DNA of 64,000 bases, from NCBI RefSeq assembly GCF_000374585.1, contig NZ_KB894644.1, forward strand, positions 248,001-312,000, given 5' to 3'. The first letter of the stretch is position 1. Every line of letters begins with the position of its first letter. Under the pieces are notes generated by a model. That model saw only the letters and a program-made list of their open reading frames with translations, did no database searches and was not told the DNA's origin. A program made the position numbers and the translations under genes. Positions 26,684-35,350 of the stretch are shown piece by piece. The stretch is from Phocaeicola barnesiae DSM 18169 = JCM 13652 (GTDB taxonomy: Bacteria > Bacteroidota > Bacteroidia > Bacteroidales > Bacteroidaceae).

Positions 26684-27187
26684 TTATCCGATAGCTGCCA
26701 AAGCTGCTTCGTAGTTCGGTTCTTCCACGATTTCGGGAACCAACTGGGTATAGATAATCTTTCCTTCCGGATTGATGACTACTACGGCGCGGGCCAACAA
26801 ACCACACAACGGCCCGTCTGTCATCAGTACACCGTATTTTTCACCAAAATCAGAGGTATAGCGATAATCGGACAAGGGAACTACGTTCTCAATGCCTTCT
26901 GCCGTACAGAAGCGTCCTTGTGCAAACGGAAGGTCTTTCGATACAGCCAGTACTACCGTGTTGTCTTTTCCGGCTGCCAGTTGATTGAACTTCCGTACTG
27001 ATGCCGCGCATACTCCGGTATCCAGGCTTGGGAAAATATTCAGTACTGTGAATTTTCCTTTGCAGTCTGCCAACGTGTAATTTCCCAAATCTCCTTTAAC
27101 GAGGGTAAAATCTGGAGCCTGTGCGCCTACCTGAATGAATTCTCCGGCCAATGAAACCGGATTTCCTTTAAAAGCTGTTTTTGCCAT
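26684..27187 (-). CDS. tpx: Thiol peroxidase Tpx
   Basis: A 167-residue atypical 2-Cys peroxiredoxin reducing H2O2 and alkyl peroxides, reduced in turn by thioredoxin. The peroxidatic Cys 60 is in [14 protein letters not shown] and the resolving Cys 94 in GRFCTAEG, the same spacing as well-studied Tpx proteins. The N-terminal [20 protein letters not shown] is typical. It is monocistronic, convergent with manC, and fits the oxygen-defence genes elsewhere in the window. Confidence 0.95.
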   Translation of the reverse strand: MAKTAFKGNPVSLAGEFIQVGAQAPDFTLVKGDLGNYTLADCKGKFTVLNIFPSLDTGVCAASVRKFNQLAAGKDNTVVLAVSKDLPFAQGRFCTAEGIENVVPLSDYRYTSDFGEKYGVLMTDGPLCGLLARAVVVINPEGKIIYTQLVPEIVEEPNYEAALAAIG

Positions 27188-27374
27188 TATGGTTGTGTTT
27201 TAATTGTTTCTACGAATATAACAAATGAAAAGCAGAATGGTTCATCTTTATCCGGTAAGATTGGCTTTTTTTTATTTTTTTAGAATGGAAGGCCGGGAAA
27301 TGTGGAATGGGAGTTTCATAACTTGTTTTTTTTCTGTTACTTTGCGCCATTAAAATCTGGAAGATAATTTATAT

Positions 27375-28286
27375 ATGGAACGTAAACTAAAGGATTATGC
27401 TTTTCTGACTCTGAAAGGCATGGCTATGGGAGCCGCTGATGTGGTTCCCGGGGTATCGGGAGGAACGATAGCCTTTATTGTAGGCATTTATGATGAACTG
27501 ATCAACTCCATCAAGAGTATTAACGGGGAGAGTCTGAAACTTTTCTTCACGGGCAAATGGATTGCATTCTGCAAGCATATCAATGCCGCTTTCCTGTTTT
27601 CCATCATATTGGGTATCGGTATCAGTATTTTTTCATTGGCCAAAGTCATTACCTGGTTACTGACCGATCATCCGGTGCTGGTCTGGGCCTTTTTCTTCGG
27701 ACTCGTGTTGGCCTCTACGTGGTTTGTGTCAAAAGATATCAAGGAATGGAACTGGAAGACGATTCTGGCATTTATTGTAGGAGCGGCCGTGGCCTATTAT
27801 ATAACGGTGGCTACGCCGGCAGAGACTCCCACCAATCTGTTGTTTATCTTCCTCTGCGGAGCGATTGCTATCTGTGCCATGATTTTACCGGGAATTTCCG
27901 GTAGCTTTATCTTGGTGCTGTTAGGAAAATACTTCTTCATTATGGAAGCGGTGAAGACCTTTAATATCAAGATTATCCTGGTATTTGCTGCGGGGGCGCT
28001 CATCGGTATCACTACTTTCTCGCATTTACTTTCGTTTGCCTTGAAGCATTTCCGGAACATCACTTTGTCGGTTCTTACCGGATTCATGTTAGGGTCGTTG
28101 AATAAGGTATGGCCGTGGAAAGAAACGGTTCAGACGTATGTCGACAGTCATGGGGTAGTAAAACCCCTGGTAGAAACCAATATCTTACCGAATGTCTATG
28201 TCTGGGAGGCTGCTGTCCTGATGGTGGTAGGTTTTCTTCTGGTATATCTGCTGGAGAAACTCTCGGCAAAATCGGCTAAAGAATAA
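27375..28286 (+). CDS. DUF368 membrane protein, probable polyprenyl-phosphate transporter
   Basis: A 303-residue inner-membrane protein with about eight hydrophobic segments. The family signature is near the N-terminus (KGMAMGAADVVPGVSGGTIA, residues 14-33) and partly repeated near 160-180 (ILPGISGSFILVLLGKY), as expected of an inverted-repeat transporter. DUF368 proteins have been described as flipping undecaprenyl phosphate back to the cytoplasmic face for reuse in wall and glycan synthesis. Monocistronic, with a terminator at 28307-28363. Confidence 0.88.
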   Translation: MERKLKDYAFLTLKGMAMGAADVVPGVSGGTIAFIVGIYDELINSIKSINGESLKLFFTGKWIAFCKHINAAFLFSIILGIGISIFSLAKVITWLLTDHPVLVWAFFFGLVLASTWFVSKDIKEWNWKTILAFIVGAAVAYYITVATPAETPTNLLFIFLCGAIAICAMILPGISGSFILVLLGKYFFIMEAVKTFNIKIILVFAAGALIGITTFSHLLSFALKHFRNITLSVLTGFMLGSLNKVWPWKETVQTYVDSHGVVKPLVETNILPNVYVWEAAVLMVVGFLLVYLLEKLSAKSAKE

Positions 28287-28306
28287 CAGGTATTTCCCCG
28301 TCTGAT

Positions 28307-28363
28307 AAAAAAAGCATGTCGTAAAAGCTAGGTTTTCCTGCTTCTGCGACATGCTTCTTTTTT
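28307..28363. terminator. Bidirectional terminator, DUF368 / TPR gene
   Basis: GCATGTCG (28314-28321) pairs with CGACATGC (28347-28354), flanked by A's on the left and T's on the right, between convergent genes. Confidence 0.8.
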
Positions 28364-28384
28364 GAGGGGAGGAAGTAACGTCCG

Positions 28385-29875
28385 TTAAGGAAGTGGTTGT
28401 TCCGGTAAGTCAAAGTAATCTTCAGGATGGATACTTCCTTCTTCTATTTTGCAAAGGATTTCGTTTGCCAGTTTCATGAAATCTTCTGCTTCAGGCATCA
28501 TGTCAGGTATTTGTAGCCGCTCATGTCCATCCTGGAACTGTTGGAGAAGGGTGTTGCCTCGTACCAGATATTTCATCAGGTTTGTTTCATCGTGAATGGC
28601 ATAGCAGCAATAGGCCACACAGAAATAATATCTATCCATCTTTAGCGGGTACTTTTCTTCCAACTGTTGGAAGTAATTTAGGGCTTCCTGGAAATAGCAG
28701 GCCCGGAAGTAGGCTCTGAAAATCTGTTCCTCTATTTCTTTTTTGTCGGTCGCATAAGCTTCTGCGTGCGCAAATTCCTGTTCGGCAGCATGCTGATTGT
28801 CTTCGAACAGGTAATATTCTCCAAGCATCACATATAGTGGCGCAAATCCGTTATCGTATTCCAGTCCTTTGAGGGTACACTTCAAACAGTTGTCATAGTC
28901 GGAGAGGAGCAGGTAATGATTTGCCAGTTTCTGGTAACAGACAGCTTTTTCGAAATCAGAACAGGTAGGGTCTTCCAGCATCTTGTTCAGGTAGACGATG
29001 CTCTGTTCGTCATATCCCAAAGTGTCGCAGCATTTTTCCATGATTTGGTAGAGGCTTACCGTGTCTTCACAGTTCGGTAGAGCCCGCTCGAAATACTTGA
29101 GGGCCTCTTCCGCATTGAGACTTTGCAGGTAACAGTATCCCTTCAGTTCCAAAGCCTTGGAGTTGTTTTCATCGATGGCCAATGCGAAATCGATGGCATT
29201 GAAGGCCTGTTCGGTCTGGCCGTTTGCCAGATAGGCACGTGTCAGGTTCAACCAGTATCCCTGTTGATATGGGTCGATGTCCAGCAACTGGTTATATGTG
29301 TTGATGGCTTCCGGAAAGTGTCTGAAAGTCATGTAGAAATCTGAAGCTATTTCCAGTACAAGAGGTTCGCTCTTATCGTAATGTTCGAATAACAGGTCCA
29401 GCCATTTGCGTGCGTAGGTTTCATTGTTGGCATCCAAGAACAGGTTAATGATATCAACCATCATGTCAAGTTCATAATCTTCACTTTCCATTAGTGGAAT
29501 CAGCAGGCTGTCTGTTTTTTCTTCCTGGCCTCGTTCCAGGCATATATTGACCCGGGCGTAGATAACCTCTTCATCTTGCTGGTCGGGCAATTTGTTCAGT
29601 AGCTGCTCGGCTTCATCCAATTTCCCTGATGCTATCAGGGAATTGCATTGGTATATCTGGAGTTCCAGGTTATCCGGATGAATGGTGAGCGCGTATTTGA
29701 TAACGTCGTCGGATTCTTTGATTTTTTGTTGGGCGGCATAATATTCTGCCAGGAGAATCAAGTCGTTGCTTTCGAAGTAACAGGTACGGTGCTGACGGAC
29801 CATCTCTTCATAGTTAGCCAATGTTTCCAGAAATTCGGGAGTCTGGAAAGAATGGGATAAATCGTCAGTGTTCAT
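28385..29875 (-). CDS. Cytoplasmic tetratricopeptide-repeat protein
   Basis: A 496-residue protein without signal peptide or membrane segment, made almost wholly of TPR helices. Repeats with the W/L-G-Y-A-F-A-P spacing include GYWLNLTRAYLANGQTEQAF, ALELKGYCYLQSLNAEEALK and APLYVMLGEYYLFEDNQHAA. The protein is acidic. TPR proteins act as scaffolds, so no reaction can be assigned. It follows the glnS terminator by about 25 bases and has no clear promoter that I can see; some read-through from glnS is possible. Confidence 0.85.
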   Translation of the reverse strand: MNTDDLSHSFQTPEFLETLANYEEMVRQHRTCYFESNDLILLAEYYAAQQKIKESDDVIKYALTIHPDNLELQIYQCNSLIASGKLDEAEQLLNKLPDQQDEEVIYARVNICLERGQEEKTDSLLIPLMESEDYELDMMVDIINLFLDANNETYARKWLDLLFEHYDKSEPLVLEIASDFYMTFRHFPEAINTYNQLLDIDPYQQGYWLNLTRAYLANGQTEQAFNAIDFALAIDENNSKALELKGYCYLQSLNAEEALKYFERALPNCEDTVSLYQIMEKCCDTLGYDEQSIVYLNKMLEDPTCSDFEKAVCYQKLANHYLLLSDYDNCLKCTLKGLEYDNGFAPLYVMLGEYYLFEDNQHAAEQEFAHAEAYATDKKEIEEQIFRAYFRACYFQEALNYFQQLEEKYPLKMDRYYFCVAYCCYAIHDETNLMKYLVRGNTLLQQFQDGHERLQIPDMMPEAEDFMKLANEILCKIEEGSIHPEDYFDLPEQPLP

Positions 29876-29900
29876 GTGAATAATATTTGAAAGGTCAATG

Positions 29901-29970
29901 ATAAAAAAGGAACATTTGCCATGCTCAGAAGTTTTTACCAGTATGATTCCTGAGCCATGGCAAATGCTCC
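29901..29970 (-). terminator. Terminator of glnS
   Basis: On the minus strand a 20-base arm (29949-29969) pairs with 29908-29927, with one bulged base and a G-U pair, and is followed by six T's (29902-29907). A long, strong hairpin. Confidence 0.85.
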
Positions 29971-29988
29971 GTAGGGCTCCTTATGGAT

Positions 29989-31728
29989 TTATTTGTTGAT
30001 TTTGCTCCAGGTGTCTTTCAATGATACGGTACGGTTGAATACCAAATGGTCTGGAGTAGAATCTTTGTCTACGTTGAAGTAGCCGATGCGCTGGAACTGC
30101 AGGTAATCCAATGGTTTGGCATTTGCCAGATAGTTTTCCACATAGCACTCGGTCAATACCTTCAGTGAATCCGGGTTGATCATTTCCTGCATGGCTTCCA
30201 GGGCTGAGCAGTTCTTGGCTTCGCGGATAGCCGCCATTTCGTCACGCGGGTTCTCTACTTTCCACAAGCGGTCGTACAGACGGACTTCTGCCTTCAGGCA
30301 ATGCTTGCAGCTTACCCAGTGCAGAGTTCCTTTTACACGACGGTTGGCTTCCGGCATACCGCTGCGTGTATTGGGGTCATATTCGGCATAGACTTCTACC
30401 ACGTTTCCGTTCTCGTCTTTCTTGCAGCCTGTACATTTTACGATGTAGGCGTTTTTCAGACGGACTTCCTGCCCCGGAGTCATACGGAAGTATTTTTTCG
30501 GAGCGTCTTCCATGAAGTCTTCACGTTCCATCCACAGCTCACGGCTGAATTCGATGGTATGTGTCGGAGAATTCGGGTCTTCCGGGTTATTGATGGCAAC
30601 CATTTCTTCTACCTGATCTTCCGGATAGTTGGTCAGTATCAGTTTGACCGGATTCAATACGGCTGAAACACGGGTTGCCCGTGCGTTCAAGTCTTCGCGG
30701 ACGGCACTTTCCAACAGTGCGAAATCATTCAGCGCGTCGTAGGTGGTGTAACCAATCTTGTCGATAAACTTACGGATGGATTCCGGAGAATAACCGCGGC
30801 GACGGAATGCGCAGATAGTCGGCATACGGGGGTCATCCCATCCGTCTACCAGTCCTTCTTTTACCAGTGTGAGCAGGTTACGTTTACTCATCAGGGTGTA
30901 ACTCAGGTTCAGTTTGTTGAACTCATACTGGTGCGGACGGTTGTCGTCCAGGTCTTTTCCTTCTTTGACCCAGTCGACAAACAAGTCATACAACGGGCGG
31001 TGTACCACAAATTCCAGTGTACAGAGTGAGTGGGTAACCCCTTCGAAGTAGTCGCTCTGTCCATGGGCAAAGTCATACATCGGGTAAGCTTTCCATTTAT
31101 CGCCGGTGCGGTGATGAGGTGTTTTTACTACCCGGTAAATAATCGGGTCGCGGAAGTGCATGTTCGGATTGGCCATGTCAATCTTGGCACGGAGCACCAT
31201 TTTTCCTTCTTCGATTTCGCCTCTGTTCATCTTTTCGAACAGCTCCAGGCTTTCTTCAATCGGACGGTTGCGGTAAGGGCTTTCTGTTCCGGGTTGGGTC
31301 GGTGTGCCTTTCTGAGCGGCGATTTCTTCTGAACTTTGTTCATCGATATATGCTTTGCCTTCTTTAATCAGTTTGATGGCAAAGTCCCACAGCTGCTGGA
31401 AATAATCGGATGCGTAATATTCGTTTCCCCATTGGAAACCAAGCCACTGGATATCTTCCTTGATGGCTTCAACGTATTCTACATCTTCTTTGGTAGGGTT
31501 TGTATCGTCGAAACGGAGGTTACATACACCGCCGTAACGCTGGGCAATCCCAAAGTCCATGCAGATGGCTTTTGCATGGCCGATATGCAGGTAGCCGTTC
31601 GGTTCTGGCGGGAAACGGGTCTGTATGCGTCCACCGTTCTTACCTTCTTTCAAGTCTTTTTCTACGATTTGTTCGATGAAGTTCAGGCTTTTCTTTTCTG
31701 AACTTTCAGTTGCATTCATTTCTGCCAT
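29989..31728 (-). CDS. glnS: Glutaminyl-tRNA synthetase
   Basis: A 579-residue class I synthetase charging tRNA-Gln. The start is set at the ATG at 31728 (MAEMNATESS); the frame extends 36 codons further but passes through the -7 element at 31756-31763. HIGH (48-51, in PEPNGYLHIGHAK) and the KMSKS equivalent LMSKRNL are both visible. The catalytic core is followed by the two beta-barrel anticodon-binding domains (from about residue 360; KLILTNYPEDQVEEM). The presence of glnS means the organism need not use the GatCAB route for Gln-tRNA. Confidence 0.96.
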   Translation of the reverse strand: MAEMNATESSEKKSLNFIEQIVEKDLKEGKNGGRIQTRFPPEPNGYLHIGHAKAICMDFGIAQRYGGVCNLRFDDTNPTKEDVEYVEAIKEDIQWLGFQWGNEYYASDYFQQLWDFAIKLIKEGKAYIDEQSSEEIAAQKGTPTQPGTESPYRNRPIEESLELFEKMNRGEIEEGKMVLRAKIDMANPNMHFRDPIIYRVVKTPHHRTGDKWKAYPMYDFAHGQSDYFEGVTHSLCTLEFVVHRPLYDLFVDWVKEGKDLDDNRPHQYEFNKLNLSYTLMSKRNLLTLVKEGLVDGWDDPRMPTICAFRRRGYSPESIRKFIDKIGYTTYDALNDFALLESAVREDLNARATRVSAVLNPVKLILTNYPEDQVEEMVAINNPEDPNSPTHTIEFSRELWMEREDFMEDAPKKYFRMTPGQEVRLKNAYIVKCTGCKKDENGNVVEVYAEYDPNTRSGMPEANRRVKGTLHWVSCKHCLKAEVRLYDRLWKVENPRDEMAAIREAKNCSALEAMQEMINPDSLKVLTECYVENYLANAKPLDYLQFQRIGYFNVDKDSTPDHLVFNRTVSLKDTWSKINK

Positions 31729-31755
31729 AATACTTCTTGTTTTCTCTTCAATGTG

Positions 31756-31763
31756 CAAAAGTA
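31756..31763 (-). promoter_or_regulatory. -7 element of glnS
   Basis: TACTTTTG on the minus strand matches TAnnTTTG, 27 bases before the ATG at 31728. Confidence 0.6.
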
Positions 31764-32007
31764 ATGATTCTTTTGAGATATACCTAATAGATAGGATTGG
31801 AAAGTTATCCGAAACTGACAGGATTCGTCTGAACATCTGATAAGAGGCAAAAAGTGGAGGACATTTGAAAAAAATGTGAAGTACTGAGGGATAATTTTAT
31901 AAAATATGTTTATCTTTGTTTCTGCCAAAAGATGATGTTTTGGATGAACCGATTTTGTAAATTGAAAGGTCAAAATAGCAAAATATGTTATAAGACATGA
32001 TTTTTTA

Positions 32008-32039
32008 TTTGGTAGGTTCAAAAAAAGGCCTCATCTTTG
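32008..32039 (+). promoter_or_regulatory. Promoter of the candidate small RNA
   Basis: TTTG at 32008-32011 and CATCTTTG at 32032-32039 are separated by 20 bases, the usual spacing of the -33 and -7 elements in Bacteroidota. The -7 departs from consensus only at its first base. Confidence 0.6.
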
Positions 32040-32045
32040 TGGCGT

Positions 32046-32133
32046 TATCCTGAAAACAATCTTTTTACCTTAAAAAAAAACTAATACCTATTGAAAACTT
32101 AAAAAAGGTCCTTTGTGAAAAGGGCCTTTTTTA
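32046..32133 (+). ncRNA. Candidate small RNA of about 90 nt
   Basis: A well-spaced promoter (32008-32039) is followed within 100 bases by an intrinsic terminator (32104-32133) with no open frame between. The body is A-rich with a run of nine A's and little internal structure besides the terminator. It could be a free small RNA, or a leader whose terminator controls read-through into rarA, which begins 67 bases later and has its own -7 element (32170-32177). I could not match it to a named RNA family. Confidence 0.5.
32104..32133 (+). terminator. Terminator of the candidate small RNA
   Basis: AAAAGGTCC pairs with GGGCCTTTT (one G-U pair) around a short loop, followed by T's. Confidence 0.8.
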
Positions 32134-32169
32134 TTTGTCCTTCCTCCTCCTTTTGTCGGGAGAAATGTT

Positions 32170-32177
32170 TAATTTTG
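32170..32177 (+). promoter_or_regulatory. -7 element of rarA
   Basis: TAATTTTG matches TAnnTTTG, 23 bases before the rarA ATG. Confidence 0.55.
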
Positions 32178-32200
32178 TTTCGTGAATAAAAACGTGAAAT

Positions 32201-33475
32201 ATGGCACAACCTTTAGCGGAACGTATGCGTCCCAAAACGCTGGATGATTACATCGGTCAGAAACACCTGGTAGGTGAGGGGGCGATTCTGCGGAAAATGA
32301 TTGATTCAGGCAGAATATCTTCCTTTATTTTATGGGGACCTCCCGGAGTGGGCAAGACTACCCTGGCACAGATTATTGCCAACAAGCTGGAAACTCCTTT
32401 TTATACATTGAGCGCTGTAACTTCTGGAGTAAAGGACGTACGCGATGTGATTGAGAAAGCACGCAGCAACCGTTTCTTCTCACAACAGAGCCCGATTCTG
32501 TTTATCGACGAAATACACCGGTTCAGTAAGTCACAACAAGATTCTTTATTAGGAGCTGTAGAAACAGGAACAGTAACCTTGATTGGAGCAACGACTGAGA
32601 ATCCTTCGTTCGAGGTTATTCGTCCGTTGTTATCCCGTTGCCAGTTGTATGTTCTCAAATCGCTGGAGAAAGAGGACTTGTTGGAATTGTTGCATCATGC
32701 GCTGTCGAAAGATGTGGTATTGAAAGAGAAACGCATCGAATTGAAGGAAACGGATGCCATGTTGCGTTACTCGGGAGGAGATGCCCGGAAACTGCTGAAC
32801 ATTCTGGAACTGGTGGTGGAGGCGGATGGTGAGGATCCGGTGGTCATCACCGATGAAAAGGTGGTAAACCGTCTTCAGCAGAATCCGTTGGCCTATGATA
32901 AGGAAGGGGAAATACATTATGATATCATTTCGGCCTTCATCAAATCTATCCGTGGCAGTGACCCGGATGGGGCTCTTTATTGGTTGGCGAGGATGGTAGA
33001 AGGCGGTGAAGACCCGGCCTTCATTGCACGCCGGCTGGTGATTTCCGCTTCAGAAGACATCGGTCTGGCTAATCCGAATGCTTTGCTGTTGGCAAATGCG
33101 GCTTTTGATGCGGTAATGAAAATCGGATGGCCCGAAGGGAGGATTCCATTGGCTGAGGCTACTGTTTATCTGGCAACCAGTCCGAAAAGCAATTCTGCCT
33201 ATGAGGGGATCAATTCCGCCTTGGAGCTGGTACGCCAGACCGGTAACCTGCCTGTACCTTTGCATTTGCGGAATGCGCCGACGAAGCTGATGAAGCAGTT
33301 GGGCTATGGTAAAGATTATAAATATGCACATGCCTATGCCGGTCATTTTGTAGAGCAGCAGTTCCTGCCTGATGAGTTAACGCAGACACGTATCTGGCAT
33401 GCTCAGGAAAATCCGGCGGAGGCGAAACTAAAAGAACGGATGGTACACCTGTGGGGTGACCGCTTTAAAGAATAG
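32201..33475 (+). CDS. rarA: Replication-associated recombination protein A
   Basis: A 424-residue AAA+ ATPase of the RarA/MgsA/WRNIP1 family acting at stalled replication forks. Walker A is GPPGVGKTT (residues 46-54), Walker B ILFIDEIHRF, sensor 1 IGATTENPSF, and an arginine finger is in RPLLSRCQ. The C-terminal tetramerisation region has the conserved SIRGSDPDGALYWLARM and VISASEDIGLANP. First gene of a probable operon with the dehydrogenase 12 bases downstream. Confidence 0.95.
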   Translation: MAQPLAERMRPKTLDDYIGQKHLVGEGAILRKMIDSGRISSFILWGPPGVGKTTLAQIIANKLETPFYTLSAVTSGVKDVRDVIEKARSNRFFSQQSPILFIDEIHRFSKSQQDSLLGAVETGTVTLIGATTENPSFEVIRPLLSRCQLYVLKSLEKEDLLELLHHALSKDVVLKEKRIELKETDAMLRYSGGDARKLLNILELVVEADGEDPVVITDEKVVNRLQQNPLAYDKEGEIHYDIISAFIKSIRGSDPDGALYWLARMVEGGEDPAFIARRLVISASEDIGLANPNALLLANAAFDAVMKIGWPEGRIPLAEATVYLATSPKSNSAYEGINSALELVRQTGNLPVPLHLRNAPTKLMKQLGYGKDYKYAHAYAGHFVEQQFLPDELTQTRIWHAQENPAEAKLKERMVHLWGDRFKE

Positions 33476-33487
33476 GAGAGACTGGTA

Positions 33488-34462
33488 ATGATGAAAGAAG
33501 ACTTGAAGATTGTTGTCCTGGACGGCTATACGCTGAATCCGGGCGATTTGTCCTGGAAAGATTTGGAGGCTTTGGGGACAGTGAAGATATATGACCGTAC
33601 CCGTCCGGGCGAGGTCGTAGAACGGGCAACCGGTGCCCAAGTTGTTCTGACCAATAAGACGGTGTTGGATGGAGAGGCATTGTCTCAATTGCCCGATTTG
33701 AAATACATCGGGGTTCTGGCAACCGGCTATAATGTTGTCAATCTGGAGGCTGCCCGCAGACAGGGGATTACGGTAACGAATATTCCGGCATACAGTACGG
33801 ATTCGGTTGCCCAGATGGTATTTGCCCATTTGTTGAATATCACTCAGCGGGTGGGACATTATGCGGAAGAAGTGGCTTCGGGACATTGGACCAAGCAGGC
33901 AGATTTCAGTTATTGGAATACTCCGTTGGTAGAACTGGCCGGAAAGACTTTGGGAGTCATCGGCCTGGGACATACCGGGATGGCTACTGCCCGCATTGCT
34001 TTGGCTTTCGGTATGCAGGTACTGGCTTATACCAGCAAGTCTGCGGCAGAGCTTCCGGCAGGTATCCGGAAGGCTGATTCATTGGAGCAAGTCTTCAGTG
34101 ACAGTAATGTGGTCAGTCTGCATTGCCCTTTGACGGAAACAACCAAGAATCTGGTCAATCTGGAGCGCTTGAAACTGATGAAGCGTGAGGCTGTTCTGAT
34201 TAATACAGGGCGTGGTGGTTTGGTCAATGAGACTGACTTGGCCGAAGCACTGGAAAAAGGTTTGCTGGCTGCGGCAGGCGTTGATGTCTTGTCATCAGAA
34301 CCTCCGGTTCCCGGTCATCCGTTGGTCGGCGTGAAGAATTGTTTCATTACGCCACATATTGCGTGGGCTACTTTTGAGGCGCGCCAGCGTCTGATGGGGC
34401 AGGCCGTCCGGAATATTGAAGCTTTTTTGAGTGGTCAACCAATCAATACCGTTATATCATGA
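33488..34462 (+). CDS. D-2-hydroxyacid dehydrogenase (NAD-dependent)
   Basis: A 324-residue enzyme of the D-isomer-specific 2-hydroxyacid dehydrogenase family. The NAD-binding site is GVIGLGHTGMATA (Gly-x-Gly-x-x-Gly), and the catalytic triad is seen as Arg in NTGRGGLVNE, Glu in SSEPPVPGHP and His in ITPHIAWAT. The N-terminal half has VLATGYNVVNLEAARRQGI, typical of hydroxypyruvate/glycerate reductases, but the precise substrate is not readable. Two ATGs in a row open the gene. Its last four bases overlap the next gene (ATGA), so the two are translationally coupled. Confidence 0.9.
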   Translation: MMKEDLKIVVLDGYTLNPGDLSWKDLEALGTVKIYDRTRPGEVVERATGAQVVLTNKTVLDGEALSQLPDLKYIGVLATGYNVVNLEAARRQGITVTNIPAYSTDSVAQMVFAHLLNITQRVGHYAEEVASGHWTKQADFSYWNTPLVELAGKTLGVIGLGHTGMATARIALAFGMQVLAYTSKSAAELPAGIRKADSLEQVFSDSNVVSLHCPLTETTKNLVNLERLKLMKREAVLINTGRGGLVNETDLAEALEKGLLAAAGVDVLSSEPPVPGHPLVGVKNCFITPHIAWATFEARQRLMGQAVRNIEAFLSGQPINTVIS

Positions 34463-34926
34463 CAAAAGAAGAACGTATAGAGAAAGCTGTATCCTTGTTT
34501 AAGGAAGGATATAATTGTTCGCAGTCGGTCGTTGCGGCTTATGCGGATTTATATGGTTTTACCCGGGAACAGGCTTTACGGATGGCTGCTTCCTTTGGAG
34601 GAGGTATCGGCCGGATGCGTGAAACCTGCGGAGCCGCCTGTGGTATGTTCCTGTTGGCCGGTCTGGAACGGAGTGCGGTAGAGGGGGCAGACCGGGAAGG
34701 AAAGGCAGCCAACTATGCTTTGGTACAGCAGTTGGCAGAGAAATTCAAGGAAGAGAACGGTGCTTTACGATGTGCCGACTTGTTGGGACTCTCCAAGAAA
34801 GAGCCGATTGTATCTACTCCTGAAGCGCGTACCAGTCAGTATTATGCCAAACGCCCTTGTGCCAAAATGGTTGAAACTGCTGCCCGTATATTTGGTGATT
34901 TCCTTGAACAGGAACATAAATTGTAA
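34459..34926 (+). CDS. C_GCAxxG_C_C family redox protein
   Basis: A 155-residue cytoplasmic protein with the spaced cysteines that define this family: NCSQ near the N-terminus, ETCGAACGMFLLAG (two Cys) in the middle, and later Cys in LRCADLLG and RPCAKMV. These probably bind a metal or cluster or form redox disulfides; the precise role is unknown. It overlaps the dehydrogenase by 4 bases, suggesting a joint role, perhaps as an electron carrier or partner for that enzyme. Members often sit beside oxidoreductase genes in anaerobes. Confidence 0.85.
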   Translation: MTKEERIEKAVSLFKEGYNCSQSVVAAYADLYGFTREQALRMAASFGGGIGRMRETCGAACGMFLLAGLERSAVEGADREGKAANYALVQQLAEKFKEENGALRCADLLGLSKKEPIVSTPEARTSQYYAKRPCAKMVETAARIFGDFLEQEHKL

Positions 34927-34999
34927 CCGAGAAAGCTTATTTCTGCCTGTAAAAACAAAGTTTTTCAGTTATTCAGGCATAACGAAACGAGTTTTTCTG

Positions 35000-35007
35000 T
35001 AATTTTG
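35000..35007 (+). promoter_or_regulatory. -7 element of the small winged-helix gene
   Basis: TAATTTTG, 56 bases before the ATG at 35064. Confidence 0.55.
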
Positions 35008-35063
35008 CCGCAGAAACACAGACTCATATAGGTATGACCTATTTATTTATGTACTAAAAGCGA

Positions 35064-35273
35064 ATGATTATGTTAAAAGAAAAAGCAGGAGTACTTGCCG
35101 GTCAGATTTGGGAAGTACTTAATGGAAATGAAGGAAAAACTCAGAAGGAAATCAAGAAAGCTGCAAAAATCAAGGCAGACAAAGACTTGTTCCTCGGATT
35201 GGGTTGGTTGTTAAGAGAGGACAAAATTGAAGCAAGCGAAAAAAACGGAGAATTATTTTTTGTTCTGAAATAA
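35064..35273 (+). CDS. Small winged-helix protein (DUF2582 family)
   Basis: A 69-residue protein filling a single winged-helix domain: GVLAGQIWEVLNGNEGKTQK (helix 1 and turn), EIKKAAKIKADKDLFLGLGW (recognition-like helix) and a wing DKIEASEKNGELFFVL. It matches the small Bacteroidota/Chlorobi family DUF2582. It may bind DNA or protein; its target is unknown. Start could be 35064 or the in-frame ATG at 35070. It is monocistronic with a promoter at 35000-35007 and a strong terminator. Confidence 0.88.
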   Translation: MIMLKEKAGVLAGQIWEVLNGNEGKTQKEIKKAAKIKADKDLFLGLGWLLREDKIEASEKNGELFFVLK

Positions 35274-35287
35274 AAAGCTTGGTCAAA

Positions 35288-35333
35288 CAAAAAATGCGTC
35301 GGAATCCAATATCGGTTTCCGACGCATTTTTTA
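35288..35333. terminator. Bidirectional terminator, winged-helix / OmpA genes
   Basis: AAAATGCGTCGGAA (35291-35304) pairs perfectly with TTCCGACGCATTTT (35317-35330), with A and T runs on both sides, between convergent genes. Confidence 0.92.
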
Positions 35334-35350
35334 TGGTTCAATGTTCAGGC

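Larger units (their letters stand above)
31729..32045. other. AT-rich intergenic region between glnS and the candidate small RNA
   Basis: No reading frame here looks like a gene. It holds the glnS promoter (31756-31763, minus), a plus-strand TATCTTTG (31911-31918) with no gene close behind it, and a small hairpin CCAAAA/TTTTGG near 31925-31943. The remainder is unassigned. Confidence 0.5.

Noticed and set aside
31729..31836. N-terminal extension of GlnS by 36 residues
   Set aside because: It would pass through a good -7 element and adds no conserved GlnS sequence; the ATG at 31728 fits better.
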